Source: Amanita rubescens (lineage: Eukaryota; Basidiomycota; Agaricomycetes; Agaricales; Amanitaceae). Taken from it: a stretch of 64,000 nucleotides of DNA. A program made the position numbers and the translations under genes. The number at the start of each line of letters is the position of its first letter. The first letter of the stretch is position 1. Below, in pieces: positions 1-11,439 of this stretch. The notes beneath the pieces were generated by a model. It was given only the letters and a program-made list of their open reading frames with translations. It ran no database searches and was not told where the DNA came from. The stretch lies in NCBI GenBank assembly GCA_015039365.1, contig WION01000024.1, positions 1 through 64,000 on the forward strand, given 5' to 3'.

Positions 1-699
1 TTCTCCATTCCTCCCTGATCTGAATTGTGACATGCTGGACTGTTAGTCCAGCCGCTGGTGCAGTTGCCAAAATGGCTCCTACAAAATTATCCCAACGGTG
101 TGGAACACTGCGGACAATTATCATTGCTTTTTGTTCTTCGGGTAGCGAGAAACCCTGTCCGCCTAATTGCTCAAACTTGGCGATTATTTCGTTAAGGGAC
201 TGTTCGGGTCCCTTCTTTCATCAAGCTTCCAATCCAGGGCAGCCTGGAATTCATTGAAGGTACTGGTTCGACCAGTATCTCCGTATCTCTGTCGCAAGGC
301 GACCCACAGGACCCTTGCATTAAGATAAGTTCTGGTATCGTATATCTCCACGATAGAATCGCTCAAACGGAGCATAATAGATCCCAGGGCTTTTTTGTTA
401 TCAGAAAGCCACTCTAGATACGTGTCTTTCTGATCTAATAATGCTTGAATATTTGCTGGTATTGGGGCCAGCTGGGGCTCTGCATCTGGAGCCTCTAGTG
501 GCAACATGGCGTTAAAGTCATGCGCATCGAGTGTTGCCTGCTCGGTGGCATTAAGATCCAAGGGTTGGATAAAGGAATCTCTCATGTATTTGTAGATTCC
601 TTTTACTTGTAAGTAGGCTGTCATTTTACGAGCCCACAAGCGGTAATTGTCTCCCTTTAGTAAGGGGACAGTGGAGAGTGATGCGGAATCTTCGGACAT
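1..699 (-). pseudogene. Ty1/copia gag N-terminal fragment, frameshifted
   Basis: The reading frame starts at an ATG at 699 on the minus strand. It encodes the start of a copia Gag: a hydrophilic N-terminus, then the motif LKGDNYRLWARKMTAYL, typical of the DUF4219/UBN2-like Gag of Ty1/copia polyproteins. The frame hits a stop at 184-186. The next frame carries on the same protein (SLNEIIAKFEQLGGQGF, then PEEQKAMIIVRSVP) to the window edge, so there is a frameshift near 190-215. Gag would form the virus-like particle. The zinc knuckle and pol would lie to the left of the window. The upstream leader and LTR at 2100-2475 belong to the same element. Element class is seen in the sequence; lack of activity is inferred from the frameshift. 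Confidence 0.75.
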
Positions 700-2079
700 C
701 TTTCTTTAGATAACGAAGATTGAAAGGGATGCGAGGAAAGCGGCAAGAAAGAGTTGTAAAAAGGTTCTGCGGAACCTTTGTTGGATGATTATTTGATTTG
801 GTTCAGCTAATGAGCTGAATGAACTTGAGCTGTGTTGTGAGAATGGTTTGACCTCGCTATAATCAGGTCCTCGATCTTCGATTAAAGATCTCCGGAACTG
901 GATTTCGTCGGTTAAACTTAAACCGGATCGAAATGTGTCAGTTTCAAGTCTGTACTGATGATTTATCAGCGAGGTATGGACACCTGCTGAATGACAAGCT
1001 CTTCCTGGTAAATATACAGGAAGTGGTGTATCCACACGAGGGACGTAATAATCGTTTGGATCACGATCTAATTCATCCTCAGATGAAGAGGCGGATGGGT
1101 ATGTTGGAACTACCTGGTTAACGGGCCGGGTAGTAATGCGAGCTGAACTGCTTGCAAAGTTTACAGTCAGCGATTCAAGTTCACTGTCTGAGATGAACTT
1201 GGAAATAGGTTGTTAAGCCTATTTAGGTCTTCTGCTAATCTATTATATCTTCTAGCTCGACGGCTCATAGGCTGGAGCGAAGATTATCTAAAATTGGAAC
1301 AATTAATGAGGTGTCATTATGAAAACGACAACAACCCATTCGTGCAGCTTATGAGCTGCTCCAAGCAAGGATATGCCTGGACGCTACCACCTTGGATATG
1401 TACCCATGTGTGTGAATGTGCTACCTGTAAGAGATGACATGCATATGGTCCTGGAACTGGGAGTGCGCAAAACGGCATTTCTCCCCTGGATCCCTTTGAA
1501 CGAGGGAGAACAGTTTGTTCCAGGAATAGAAATAGCTTCTGGTCCATAAACCCCCCAGACAGCTATGTAAGCACGACCGGTAAACAATATGAAGCTATCT
1601 AGATAGGATTGTGGGATCACCACAGAGCCTAAACTTAGAATGTTCCTATAGAACATTCCGACTAGAGGAGTCCCTAAGGGCGCATCCTCAATAGACTGCG
1701 TGTACCACCCCAAGAGGGATGTCAGCACGTCCTTTATACTAGAATAGCTATATACGAGCCATATTGTATTCTAAAGCCTCTAAGGGGCTTATGATGTTAT
1801 ATCGTGCATGAATACCCCAGTCACATCACGGAGGGCAAGTAAAAACTCCGTGGGGGTCAAGGTTGCCATGCCAGCCTTGAGAAACGTAGGTGATACCCTT
1901 ATCCCTGGGTGTCTAGGAGATCCCCCTTAGCCCTAGGGTCCGGGCGCATGTCATTAGCTCTTATAACAGGTGCAAGGGTTAGCTGTAATCAACGGTGCTA
2001 CAAGTACACAGACCCGCACGATACTATACCTGTGTTCACACATCGCGTACGTCGTTGGCGATAGCGTTGACAAGCAATA
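700..2079 (-). other. Untranslated leader of the copia element
   Basis: About 1.4 kb between the primer-binding site and the Gag ATG. The small open frames here (for example 706-1035 and 1384-1728, minus) show no recognisable domain or bias. I read the stretch as a long leader or inserted non-coding DNA. Confidence 0.4.
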
Positions 2080-2099
2080 CCATGTCGGGGCCCATAACC
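2080..2099 (-). promoter_or_regulatory. Copia-type primer-binding site (half initiator tRNA-Met)
   Basis: On the minus strand the LTR end (CGTCA) is followed directly by GGTTATGGGCCCCGACATGG. GGTTATGGGCCC is the PBS known from Drosophila copia, which is complementary to the internal (anticodon-side) part of initiator tRNA-Met rather than its 3' CCA end. This places the LTR at 2100-2475 as the 5' LTR of the minus-strand copia element. Confidence 0.65.
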
Positions 2100-2475
2100 T
2101 GACGAAAGGGAAACGCCCAGTAGCGCAGCATCGAGGAGTTAAAGCGATAGCTTACCCGATGTGTACAGTAGCTGACCACTCAGCTGAGAAGATGGTGGTA
2201 CGAGGCATGGCAGGTTTATATACTGTCTGTGTCCTAATAGGTAACAACATAGGTAAATATATGTAACTACATATGTCATACTCATATATGGAAATATGGG
2301 GCTGCGCTGATGTCATGCGCAGCCATGGTGTCATATGGCGCCATCCGCAGTAAGGATGACGCAAGCATACTAGAACCTTCTACAAGGTTCTATCTATATA
2401 TATCCTGATCTGCTTAGTTAAGCAGATAAGATAAGATCTCCTTGTTATCGTAGATTAGATAAGATAACTTCGTCA
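2100..2475 (-). mobile_element. Copia LTR (probable 5' LTR)
   Basis: A 376-bp LTR with TG...CA ends (plus-strand view: begins TGACGAAAGGGAAACG, ends AACTTCGTCA). Its ends are fixed by comparison with the solo copy at 42468-42881, which has a clean 5-bp TSD. Here CCATAACC lies on both sides. On the gag side this is the start of the primer site; on the other side it is the start of the primer site of the neighbouring LTR at 2484-2891. Confidence 0.75.
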
Positions 2476-2483
2476 CCATAACC

Positions 2484-2891
2484 TGACAAAGAAGACAGGT
2501 CTACACGAGAGCGTGTCCACAGCATGAGCAGGTGCAATAGCTTACCTATTGCGATATGATCTTAGCACTACCCTTCGGCATAGTAGTGATAGTAAGAGGA
2601 AGAGAATGGATTGTCCTATTCTACGATACAGGACAGGTTTATATACTAAGAGAGAACAAATATGTGTATACATATGTGTAAGCGTATAGTATAGATGGGA
2701 AGATATGGCATGCTAAGCACACCATAAGGTGCGATCATGAGTCTATCATGATGTCACTATGATATCATAATGAAGTCATTATGATGTCATCTCTATATCA
2801 TACATAAAGGATGACGTGAGCGATATGATTAATGATGACCATAGTCTATCAGTAGTTAATCATTCTATAAATATAATTCTATATTTAACAG
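2484..2891 (-). mobile_element. Second, related copia-type LTR
   Basis: Plus-strand view begins TGACAAAGAAGACAGG and ends ATATTTAACA. It shares blocks with the 2100-2475 LTR in the same order: a GATAGCTTACC-like block, a cctattctac...caggtttatatac block, an AGATATGG block and an AGGATGACG block. On the minus strand it ends in TTTGTCA followed by GGTTATGG, the first eight bases of a copia primer site, then directly by the next LTR. The 3' boundary at 2891 is less certain. Confidence 0.5.
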
Positions 2892-3426
2892 TTGCTCCTC
2901 TCCAGGCCTTCTCTGACTATTTGTCGTCACCACGACACGTGTTCTATCGCTCCCTCTCTAGCCTCCAACGCACAACATCGCATCTTGGACAAGATGTCGA
3001 TCCGACCGCCTGGATGATGTCTTTTACATTGTGGTAACATCTGCGTAGGACATCACCACAACATTCTATTGCAATGTCCGCTCAAGGCAATCTTAACATT
3101 TATTTGATCCCATTACCCTATGCAGACTCTATCTGGCTTTACAGCATATCAGATTGGAAAAAGTGATTGCAGGGGACAGGCAACTTTTAACTCGATAAAG
3201 GGCCATAACGTGGTCATCAGAATATCGGACTCAGGATCACCTAGATGTGTAGTTCAAGAGTGCCCACAAACTCGTGTGTTCCACAAAACAAAAGCTATTT
3301 CGGACCTTGAACTCAACAACACTGGGTCATGATATTTCAAATCGGTCGTACAGTCCAAAACTAAAATTAAAATTGAACACAGGGCCATTCTTTCGCAGTC
3401 GATTTGAATAACCATATCAAACCCCA
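2892..3426. other. No gene seen
   Basis: No domain-bearing frame, repeat or RNA gene recognised. It ends where the truncated A1 RT begins, so it is probably the old flank of the A1 remnant or of the copia LTR. Confidence 0.4.
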
Positions 3427-4992
3427 TTAGACGACAAGGCCATTGGCTACCAGGCGAGTGGTGGTACCAGCGGGCACTGCCATGAGTGTAAGTCCAAAGA
3501 ACATCACTAGCGGTTCAAACAGTCCTCGATTTGTCCTGAACGCCGCCTTCCACTCATCTCCTTCTTTAATCTGTATGTTGTTGTAGCCCCATCTGATGTC
3601 CATTTTCGAGAATACCTTGGCATGACTAAGCTGATTGATTAGTTCTGATATCAGTGGTAGTGGGTATCGGTTTTTTATCGTCATTTCGTTTAGTTTTCGA
3701 TAATCTTGTACTGGTCTCAGTTTTCCATCTTTCTTTTTGATAAAAAAGAACAGTGAAGCCATTGGGGATTTGCTCATTCTTATTCGTCCCATCTCTAAAT
3801 TTTCTTCTAGGAATGCGTCCAATTGTTCTTGTTCTTCCCTGTTCAGTGGGTAGATCTTACAATCTACAGCTTTGGCCGCTGGTGTTGGGTATTAGTTCGA
3901 TCGCATGATCCCATCTCCCTCTTTTGGGTAGTTCATCAAACATCTCTTTTTTGAACACCTCTCGGTGACTCAAGTAATGAGCGGGCACGATGTTTTTCAC
4001 ATCACGTTTTGTTTGATTCACTACTGCTATTTCGGTTGCCGTGGTCGCGTGCGCCCTTAATTCCCATCCATCTCCTTCTTCTTCCATCACCGCCAACAAC
4101 CTATCTCCTTCTTCCCACTCATGTGTTCTATCGGCATTGCTGTTGCCCTCGGTATCTATTCCTTCCTCATCCTCCTTCTCTACATAGCAGTCACCTGGGC
4201 AGCGTTTCATAAGGAGTGAGTTCTTTTTCCAGTCTATAATTGGGTTGTGGTGTTTTAACCAATCATTTCCCAAGAATATGTCAACCTTTCCTAACGTTGA
4301 TACGCCAAATTCGAAGACTTCATAGTGAGCTCCAATCTGTAACTTCAATTGCACCATCTCTTTTAATGCTCCTCCCAAGTTCGGCGTGCTGTCGGCGTTG
4401 TAGATGGGAATGGGTCGGTCTAGGCGTCGTGTATTAATGTTGTGTCTTTGTATAAAATTTTCATTAACACAAGATCCGGTGCATCCTGAGTCGATAAGTA
4501 TCTCCGCCTTATCATGTCTGTTAAAGGTGTCCAAGGTGGTGATCGTTCCACTTATTGTCATCTGATTCTTTCCCTTTCCTTGAAAATAACATTCCTTCCA
4601 CTTTAGATTCTGCAAGTGCCACAACGTGTTCTCTTCCGTCATTCCATTCAACGCATTCACTGTTTCAGCCGTTGCTTCTCTTTCTCTCATCTTATGTACC
4701 CATTGTTTTAAACTTTGTACCGCCACTCCTTCCGGTTGCTCCCATATCCTTCTCACCATCCAGGGTCCTTGCCACGTCATCAATCTATCTTTTTTTGTCG
4801 TTATTTTTTTGTTTCTCCACTTATGTTCTGACCCTCTGAGTTTGTACATGATGTATTCAATATTTAATTTTGAATCTTCGTACTTTACATCAGAGGTTGT
4901 ATCATATTGTTCTTCGGTCAGCGTCGTTGGAGGCACGTTCACTGACCGTTCTGAAAACCCATCAACACCGCTATTTCCACCTTCTCTTCCTC
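3427..4992 (-). pseudogene. Gypsy copy A1: protease and truncated reverse transcriptase
   Basis: Minus-strand Ty3/gypsy pol, 3'-truncated. The frame 5020-3857 (real sequence up to 4992) carries a linker, then an aspartic protease with the active-site motif DSGCTGSCVN, a FLGNDWLKHHNPIIDW flap/hydrophobic region and the pre-RT stretch PKRGRWDHAIEL. A frameshift near 3860 leads into 3822-3427, which has the RT start ([27 protein letters not shown]). It ends abruptly near 3480, before the catalytic YxDD box, and then becomes unrelated residues. The upper end is cut by the 5' LTR of element B at 4993; the matching gag lies at 23014-23730. It is closely related to copy A2 at 25-29 kb. Clearly dead. 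Confidence 0.85.
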
Positions 4993-5442
4993 TGTTACAA
5001 CACGGTACAGACTCCCGCATTATGCTTACATGACACGTCGGACATGTTCATTTTTCTTTATGCATACCTTACTTGTCGTCTCCCTTATGCTCGATTCATA
5101 CGGACTAACTCGTTCACTTTTATACCACTTCCATTATTCCACATATGACGCCGTCCTTATACCTACTTTCGTACTTACCTTTATACATTAATTAGTACGT
5201 CTCATTGTACTTGCAAGTATAAGTACCGCCTGTATTCTAGAGTCGAACCCTAAGTTTGACTTAGCTGTTTATTGTCGTCTGGCAATATAACCGTACTCTT
5301 AACTCATCTACAATCGTCCTCAGATCCTAAGTCAACGTCTTGACTTAGTATTGAACTTATAATCTTAACGTTTGACTTAAGACTTGTAATCATGACTAGA
5401 GTTGCCGTTGCAACTTAGGTTGAGATTAACGAGTTCGTAACA
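4993..5442 (+). repeat. 5' LTR of element B
   Basis: 450 bp, TGTTACAACACGG...GTTCGTAACA. A TATA box (TATAAGTA) lies at 5218-5225, about 31 bp before the predicted R start (5251). It differs from the 3' LTR at nine positions plus one 3-bp indel; all nine substitutions are C/T or G/A changes at CpG sites. Confidence 0.93.
5218..5225 (+). promoter_or_regulatory. TATA box in the 5' LTR of B
   Basis: TATAAGTA, with a transcription start expected about 30 bp downstream, i.e. at the sequence complementary to the primer site. Confidence 0.5.
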
Positions 5443-5459
5443 ATTAAGTCGAACTTATC
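5443..5459 (+). promoter_or_regulatory. Self-priming primer-binding site of B
   Basis: ATTAAGTCGAACTTATC follows the LTR directly. It does not start with the TGG expected for a tRNA 3' end. Its 13-base core TAAGTCGAACTTA (5445-5457) is the exact reverse complement of TAAGTTCGACTTA in the LTR (22819-22831; one CpG transition in the 5' LTR at 5251-5263), just downstream of the TATA box. This is the arrangement known for Tf1, where the mRNA 5' end folds back to prime reverse transcription. Confidence 0.7.
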
Positions 5460-5533
5460 AATAAGCCTGAACATCGATTCATTGGCATTTGATAACACAC
5501 ACTTCGACGAACTTCCGGAAAGCCAGCCCGTAG

Positions 5534-7270
5534 GTTACTGGCCACGTTGTCAAAACGGATTGGAGAGCTCCACCAAATAGAGCTACACGAGATCGTAAAG
5601 GGAACTACATTCTTGACGGATACTACGTCAGACTAAACGGTGAAAAATGAATCTGGGAAGATCTAGGAGGAAATCCAGTTAAAGAACAAGAATTCTGGAT
5701 ACCACAAAAAGAAACAAGACCTCCGAACGAATCATATTATTACTTCACAGATCTATATCTTCAAGGACAACATATCAGATTCGATCACCTTACAGAACGT
5801 TGGATAGCATCCAAAACACAAGAATCTGTCCCTAACGAATACTTCAACACCCCTGTCTGGATACAAGGGACTGTTGACGCTCTACCAGAAAACCTAAGAC
5901 CGAGACATCCCCTTTCCACGTCGACAACTACAAAAGGCAAAAAGAAAGCAACCTTTGGCCTAAACGATAGTGAATCCAAGAAAGAAGGAGATGCAGATCA
6001 AAAACCCAATCTATCTCTTGATTTTCTCAGTGACCTTTCAGTTGGAATGACACCAACACCTGCCCAACAACCGACTAATCCCGAATCAGGTCCTTCGAAT
6101 CCTAAAGAACAAAAGGACAAAGAAGACCCGTTTGACCCTGACAGAATTGAAGTAGACGAACCCAAACCCAACCCAACTCCACCTCGCAGAGATCCATCAC
6201 CCCCATCATCACCAAGAATGTCTGGAGGAAGCACAGACCTTACACCCAACCCACGAACCCCTAGTCTCATCGGAGATCTTCCTGAGTTCAAAGGAAAACG
6301 AAAAGATGCCAACACATTCATAGGAGACATCGAAATCTTCTTTGATATGAACCCTGAACGGATGAACACAGACCGTTTAAAAATCCTTGCTGCCCTAAAT
6401 AAGATCTCAGATGGAGCTAGGCAATGGAAGAAGAATAAATTAGCAGAATTACGAAAATCTCGCGCCACCACCAAAGGAGGTGTTATGAGACCTGCCTTAT
6501 TCAATGACTGGGAAGCATTTAAACTGTCATTCTTGACAGATTGGGGAGAAGTTGATCCGAGTGGAAACGCGTACACAAAGATTCTCAATCTACAGAACTC
6601 CATGAAAGGGAAGAAACAGATGACCCTACCTAATTATGTCAACCAGTTTAAGGAACAAATTACGAAAGCCGGAATCGAAGGAGAAGCAGCATTCCATATG
6701 TTCGGAAAAGGACTTACAGCACCAGAGTTCAAAAAAGCAATGCTCATGAATCCAAAAACGTTACAAGATTGGTACGACATTGCTATCAAACTCGACAACA
6801 TCCGAACCCGTTCATATGCCTATTCACCTCGATCTGGAAACGGTCATTCATCATCCTCTCACAATGATGAATCATGGGCAATGCAGATTGATCACAAATA
6901 TCTAGAAAGGGATGAAGATCCAGAATTAGAACTTGTGATCAGATCTATGTCCAAAGAAGAAAGAGAACGCTATATCAGAGACGGTTTATGTTTTATCTGC
7001 GGAATCAAAGGACACATGTCAGGGCAATGCCCAAAGAAGAAAAGAAACAAAGGGAAAGGCCAATTTAAAGGAGGAAAGAAAAGAGGATTCACGCCCAAAT
7101 GTCACATTCGAGCCACATCAGATAATGGTGACGGAAACTGGGAAGAAGAAGAAGTCTGAGAGTCTAAACCAAATTACACCAAGAACATCCAAGTGCTGAT
7201 GAAAGGGATGTCACTTGACGAAAAGAACGATCTATTACTATCTCTTGCCGATGATAACGAGGATTTTTAA
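5534..7270 (+). pseudogene. Element B gag
   Basis: Capsid and nucleocapsid precursor. The first in-frame ATG is at 6047, but the same frame is open from just after a TAG at 5531 and encodes a segment conserved in element D (EFWIPQKETRPPNES here; EFWIPQRANRPPNNA in D). After 6047 come an acidic proline-rich region, the capsid domain (LPEFKGKRKDANTFIGDIEI onward, codons about 85-245) and one CCHC knuckle (CFICGIKGHMSGQC, about 325-338), then a basic tail. In-frame TGA codons at 5648 and 7157 interrupt it; the frame then runs to TAA at 7268-7270, where the Gag-Pol frameshift site sits. No N-terminal AUG is visible. Non-AUG initiation, splicing or loss are all possible. Confidence 0.8.
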
Positions 7271-7271
7271 C
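7261..7271 (+). promoter_or_regulatory. Gag-Pol frameshift site of B
   Basis: GGATTTTTAAC: the gag frame reads GAT TTT TAA(stop), and pol continues in the -1 frame as TTT TTA ACA. The same context, GGATTTTT(A/G)ACAGTGGGAC, occurs at the gag-pol boundary of element D (60882). This supports a conserved slip on the T run at the stop codon. Confidence 0.55.
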
Positions 7272-9618
7272 AGTGGGACTCATGACAGTGGATGAAGTTC
7301 CGGAAACATCAGATCCAACTCTCGATATATCTCATGTAACAGTACAATCTATTTCGAAATGAAGATTATCTGTCCCTATCAAAGTTGAAACTGAAAACGA
7401 CACTGAAAACCTCATTGCCCTTGTCAACTGCGGAGCCGAAGGGATATTTATTGACAAAAGGATAGCACACAAATGGAGAAAACGAAAAACTTCACGACCA
7501 ATCAGAGTTTATAACGTCGATGGCACCATAAACAAAGAAGGAGAAATTGATGAACAATGTCTTATCACCTTCGAAATGAACGGAAAACGCATGACCGAAT
7601 GGTTTTACGTATCAGCAATAGGAAAACAAACAATCATACTGGGGCTTCCTTGGCTGGAGAAGCATAACCCTGACGTAAATTGGAAAGAAAAGACTCTAGA
7701 GTTCCGAGACTCTGAACAGGACAAGATCAAGGCATCACTACGGAGCATCTGTCAACAGATTGACAGAATAGCTATGCCTGAATGGGAAGAAGAACTTGTC
7801 ATCAGATATTTGATGTCACACAAAGGATCACAGATGACAGATCACGGATGGAACACGCATACATTTGAGGACATAGGAAGCTGGTCAGAAGACGAATACG
7901 ACCAAGTAACTATCGCACGATATACACCAGCTCAACAAATGGAACACAAATACCATCAAACAGAGGAGGTTTACACACTCCCTCCTGAATACTCGGCATG
8001 GAAAGACGTATTCGAGAAAAAAGCAAGTGAACGATTCCCAGAGAGCCGATCTTGGGATCACCAGATAGAACTTCGCGATGATTTCATACCAAAAAGAGGA
8101 AAAATATATTCCTTATCTCCGAAACAGCAGAACACACTGGACAAATGGATTAAAGAACATGTCGAAAAAGGCTACATCAGACCATCGAAATCGCTGCAGG
8201 CATCACCTTTCTTCTTTATAGAAAAGAAAGAAGCGCAAAAATTACGACCCTGCCAAGATTATCGATATTTAAATGAATATACTAAGCCAAACGCATATCC
8301 ACTACCCCTTATCTCCGATCTTATGATCAAACTCAAAGATTCGGAATATTTTACGAAATTGGATATCCGTTGGGGATACAATAATGTTCAAATTAAAGAA
8401 TGTGACAGATGGAAAGCTGCCTTTATCACTAATCGAGGTTTATTCGAACCTAACGTCATGTTCTTTGGATTACGGAATTCACCAGCAACGTTTCAAGCTA
8501 TGATGGACGATTATTTCAGGGATTTTACAGAAAAAGGATGGCTTGTCATCTACATGGATGATATGCTAATACACGCATGCACTAAAGAAGAACTCGAGAT
8601 TCGAACGAAACAAGTACTTGAACGATTACAGAAACACGATCTTTACCTCAAGCTTGAAAAATGTAAATTCACTGCCAAAGAAGTTGACTTTCTAGGCACC
8701 GTCATATCCAAAAATACAATAAAAATGGACCTGATCAAACTTGCCGGAATCAGGGACTGGCCAACCCCTTCTACCGTTAAACAAGTTAGATCCTTTTTAG
8801 GATTCGGAAATTACTATCGAAGGTTTATTTTCGGATTTGCTCACCTTGCACGACCCCTGCACGACCTAACGAAGAAAAACAAACTATGGACATCGACCGC
8901 TGAATGCCAAGTCGCATTTGATCTATTAAAAGAACGCTTCACATCCGCACCTGTCTTAATGATGCCCGATGTTAACAAACCCTTTGTTCTACAAACGGAT
9001 GCATCAGACCGCGCTATTGGAGCAGTTCTCATGCAGAAAGATGACAATGGCGACTTACACCCATGCGGATACCTATCCCACGCTTTAACACCAACTGAAA
9101 CACGATGGCAAATCTACGACCGAGAGTTATTCGCCATCTACTATGCTCTTTACAATGAATGGAGATACCTGCTTGAAGGAGCAGAACACCCTGTCATTAT
9201 TCATTGCGATCACAAGAACTTACTCTATTATCGAGAACCACAATGTCTTACAAACCGCCAAGCACAATGGTGGAACAACTTGTCTCAATTTAATATTAAA
9301 TTAACCCACGTCCCTGGAGTAAAATTAATAATAGCGGATGCTCTATCCCGCCGACCCGATCATATGACAAAAGACGAACCAGAAGAGTTAATAACAATGC
9401 TCCCAAAAGAACTCTTTGTTCGCACGATCGCCGAAGATCTCCGTGACAGAGCAATAGAAATAACTGTCAAAGACGAATTTGCTCAATCAATCAAGAAATG
9501 TCTAAAAGAAAAAGGAACACCACCTTTACGCACAGCACTTTCTGATTGGACCCTTGACAACGAATTAATCCTGTACAAAGGGAAATCCTTTATTCCCCCT
9601 GACGCCGATCTTCACTGA
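7271..9618 (+). pseudogene. Element B pol: protease, reverse transcriptase, RNase H
   Basis: Makes and processes the cDNA. The protease motif is broken: LVNCGAEG replaces the LVDSGAEG of element D, so the catalytic Asp is Asn and the Ser is Cys. A TGA at about 7363 also interrupts this part. The open frame from 7576 contains RT boxes [34 protein letters not shown] and the catalytic YMDDMLIHA, then RNase H (FVLQTDASDRAIGA, YDRELFAIYYAL, HCDHKNL, ADALSRRPD). It ends at TGA 9616-9618, where D has an Arg codon in a CGA context; this looks like a CpG transition. The integrase follows in the same order as in D. Confidence 0.9.
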
Positions 9619-11279
9619 GATATTATTAAAGATTTTCATGAATCACCAACAAGCGGACACCCCGGTTTCTTCAAAACACTGGCCCTATTAAAGGAATATT
9701 ACTGGTGGCCATTGATGTCTAAAATGGTTAAACAATTTATTGACGGATGCACGGCATGTCAACAAATGAAATCGAATACACACCCTACTGCCGCACCTTT
9801 GATGCCAATCAAGTCACACGCGCTGAAACGATCAGAAGAAGGCTGATGCGGAAGTGCGTTCGGCCAAAGGGGCTTCGGAGGTCAGTCCTGGGGGTGCCTC
9901 GGAGGCAGAGAGGGTGCCGAATGCGAAGGTGAATGAGTGGAAGGTGTCCGAAGCACCGAGGAATGAAGGGAACGAAAGGAATCGAACTCGGAGCAGTAAT
10001 GGGGTGATAATTCGCTAAGTACAACTACGTACACAATGGTATATATACTACGGAGGCACGAGGTGACCATGTGATGAATCCTGCACCAAGTCCGAGGCCT
10101 GTGCGTGCATCCGAACACAAATGATCATCCTCCGGGATCGAGCATAGGCTCGGAGTGCTTTGGGGAGCTTCGGAAGGTTTCGGAGATCAGTTCCAACGTA
10201 GCCGGAATCGGCTCGTTACAGCGCACCGACCCTTCCAACAAATAACTATGGATTTCATAACCGATTTACCTACAAGTGACGGTTTTGATTCTATCTTTAT
10301 CGTGGTCGATCAAGGACTTACAAAGGGAGTAATTCTCATGCCTTGCAATAAAACTATCACCGCCGATGAAACCGCCGACCTCTACATTCGGAATGTATTC
10401 AAAAACTTCGGTTTACCCGACATCATGATTTCCGATCGAGGACCACAGTTCGCATCACATGTCTTTAATGGCATAATGGACTCATTAAAGATCAAACACA
10501 AAATGAGTACCACCTTCCATCCACAAACTGATGGACAAACAGAGCGATATAACGCTGAATTAGAAGCTTATCTCTGAATATTCTGTGCCTATGAACCAGA
10601 TACTTGGAACAAGATGATACCAATGGCACAATTCGCGCATAATTCACGCACTCATGAAGCGTTGAAACAATCGCCCTTTCAATTGATGTATGGAACATCT
10701 CCGGTTGCACTTCCCCTTGTCTCAAACAAGACAAACACACCAACCGCCGATAACCGCATCAACTCTCTGTTCCGTGCACGAGAAGAAGCACTCGCCGCAC
10801 ATGATCTAGCACAAGCTAAGATGATGGAAAGAACAACGAGAAAGACTAAGCCGTTCAAAGTCAATGACAAAGTATGGTTAGAGTCTAGGAACCTGAAGAT
10901 TCCTTATCAGAGCAGAAAGCTCGCACCTAAACGAGAAGGCCCCTTTTCCATTAAAGAAGTCTTAGGACCAGTAACATATCGTCTCACGCTGCCAAGACAA
11001 TGGAAAATTCATAACGTATTCCACACCGCTTTACTAACGCCGTTCAAAGAAACTTCCTTTCATGGAACAACGGAAACGAGGCCCCCTCCCGATCTGATCA
11101 AAGGAGAACAAGAATACGAAGTAGAAGCACTGCTTGCACATCACAAGTTTAGAGGAAAATTACAGTTCCTTGTAAAGTGGAAAGGCTATGACACCAGCGA
11201 AAACACATGGGAACCAGAAAATCACCTGACGCATATGGAAGACCTCCTTCTAGAATATAAAAGACGAAGGAAACTTTGA
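9619..11279 (+). pseudogene. Element B pol: integrase with C-terminal chromodomain
   Basis: Inserts cDNA into the genome. The HHCC zinc region (HESPTSGHPGFFKTL ... CTACQQMKSN) lies at 9630-9780. A 397-bp solo LTR (9824-10220) splits the gene in KSHA|HRPFQQ. The rve core follows: [23 protein letters not shown] and [12 protein letters not shown] give the D, D and E positions. A TGA at 10575-10577 interrupts it, then the GPY/F-like region (YQSRKLAPKREGPF) leads to a chromodomain (FLVKWKGYDTSENTWEPENH) at about 11130-11230. The chromodomain suggests targeting to heterochromatin, as known for chromoviruses. Non-functional as it stands. Confidence 0.88.
9824..10220. mobile_element. Solo LTR (or LTR-like insert) in the integrase of B
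   Basis: 397 bp with TG...CA ends (TGAAACGATCAG ... CGGCTCGTTACA) and a 4-bp TSD, GCGC (9820-9823 and 10221-10224). Removing it plus one TSD copy restores the integrase reading frame exactly. It has a TATATATA stretch near 10040 and no ORF. A short inverted-repeat look (TGAAACGA/TGTAACGA) leaves a MITE as an alternative. Confidence 0.72.
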
Positions 11280-11303
11280 AAATATCATTCACACCAAGTA
11301 ACT

Positions 11304-11439
11304 ATGCAGAATGGAAACGACACCACCAACGCCGTTCAGCACTTCCCCTGGTCTGAATTTTATGCTGGAGAGACTACCGACGCCCGACTCCCCACTTCCC
11401 CTGACTCCTACCGACCCCGACTCGTTCTTCATACCACCG
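11304..11439 (+). pseudogene. Element B third ORF, 5' part
   Basis: Starts at an ATG 24 bp after the pol stop and encodes MQNGNDTTNAVQHFPWSEF and on. It is cut by element C at 11439. After removing C and one TSD the frame continues at 20923 (136 bp here plus the next two bases). See 20923-22520 for the rest. Confidence 0.6.

Noticed and set aside
27..257. 76-residue plus-strand ORF
   Set aside because: Antisense shadow of the copia gag; no independent signal.
4009..5148. Several Ser/Leu-rich plus-strand ORFs
   Set aside because: Antisense of A1 protease-RT and read-through into the LTR of B; composition reflects the opposite strand.
5998..6603. 201-residue minus ORF opposite gag of B
   Set aside because: Antisense of the conserved gag frame; no domain.
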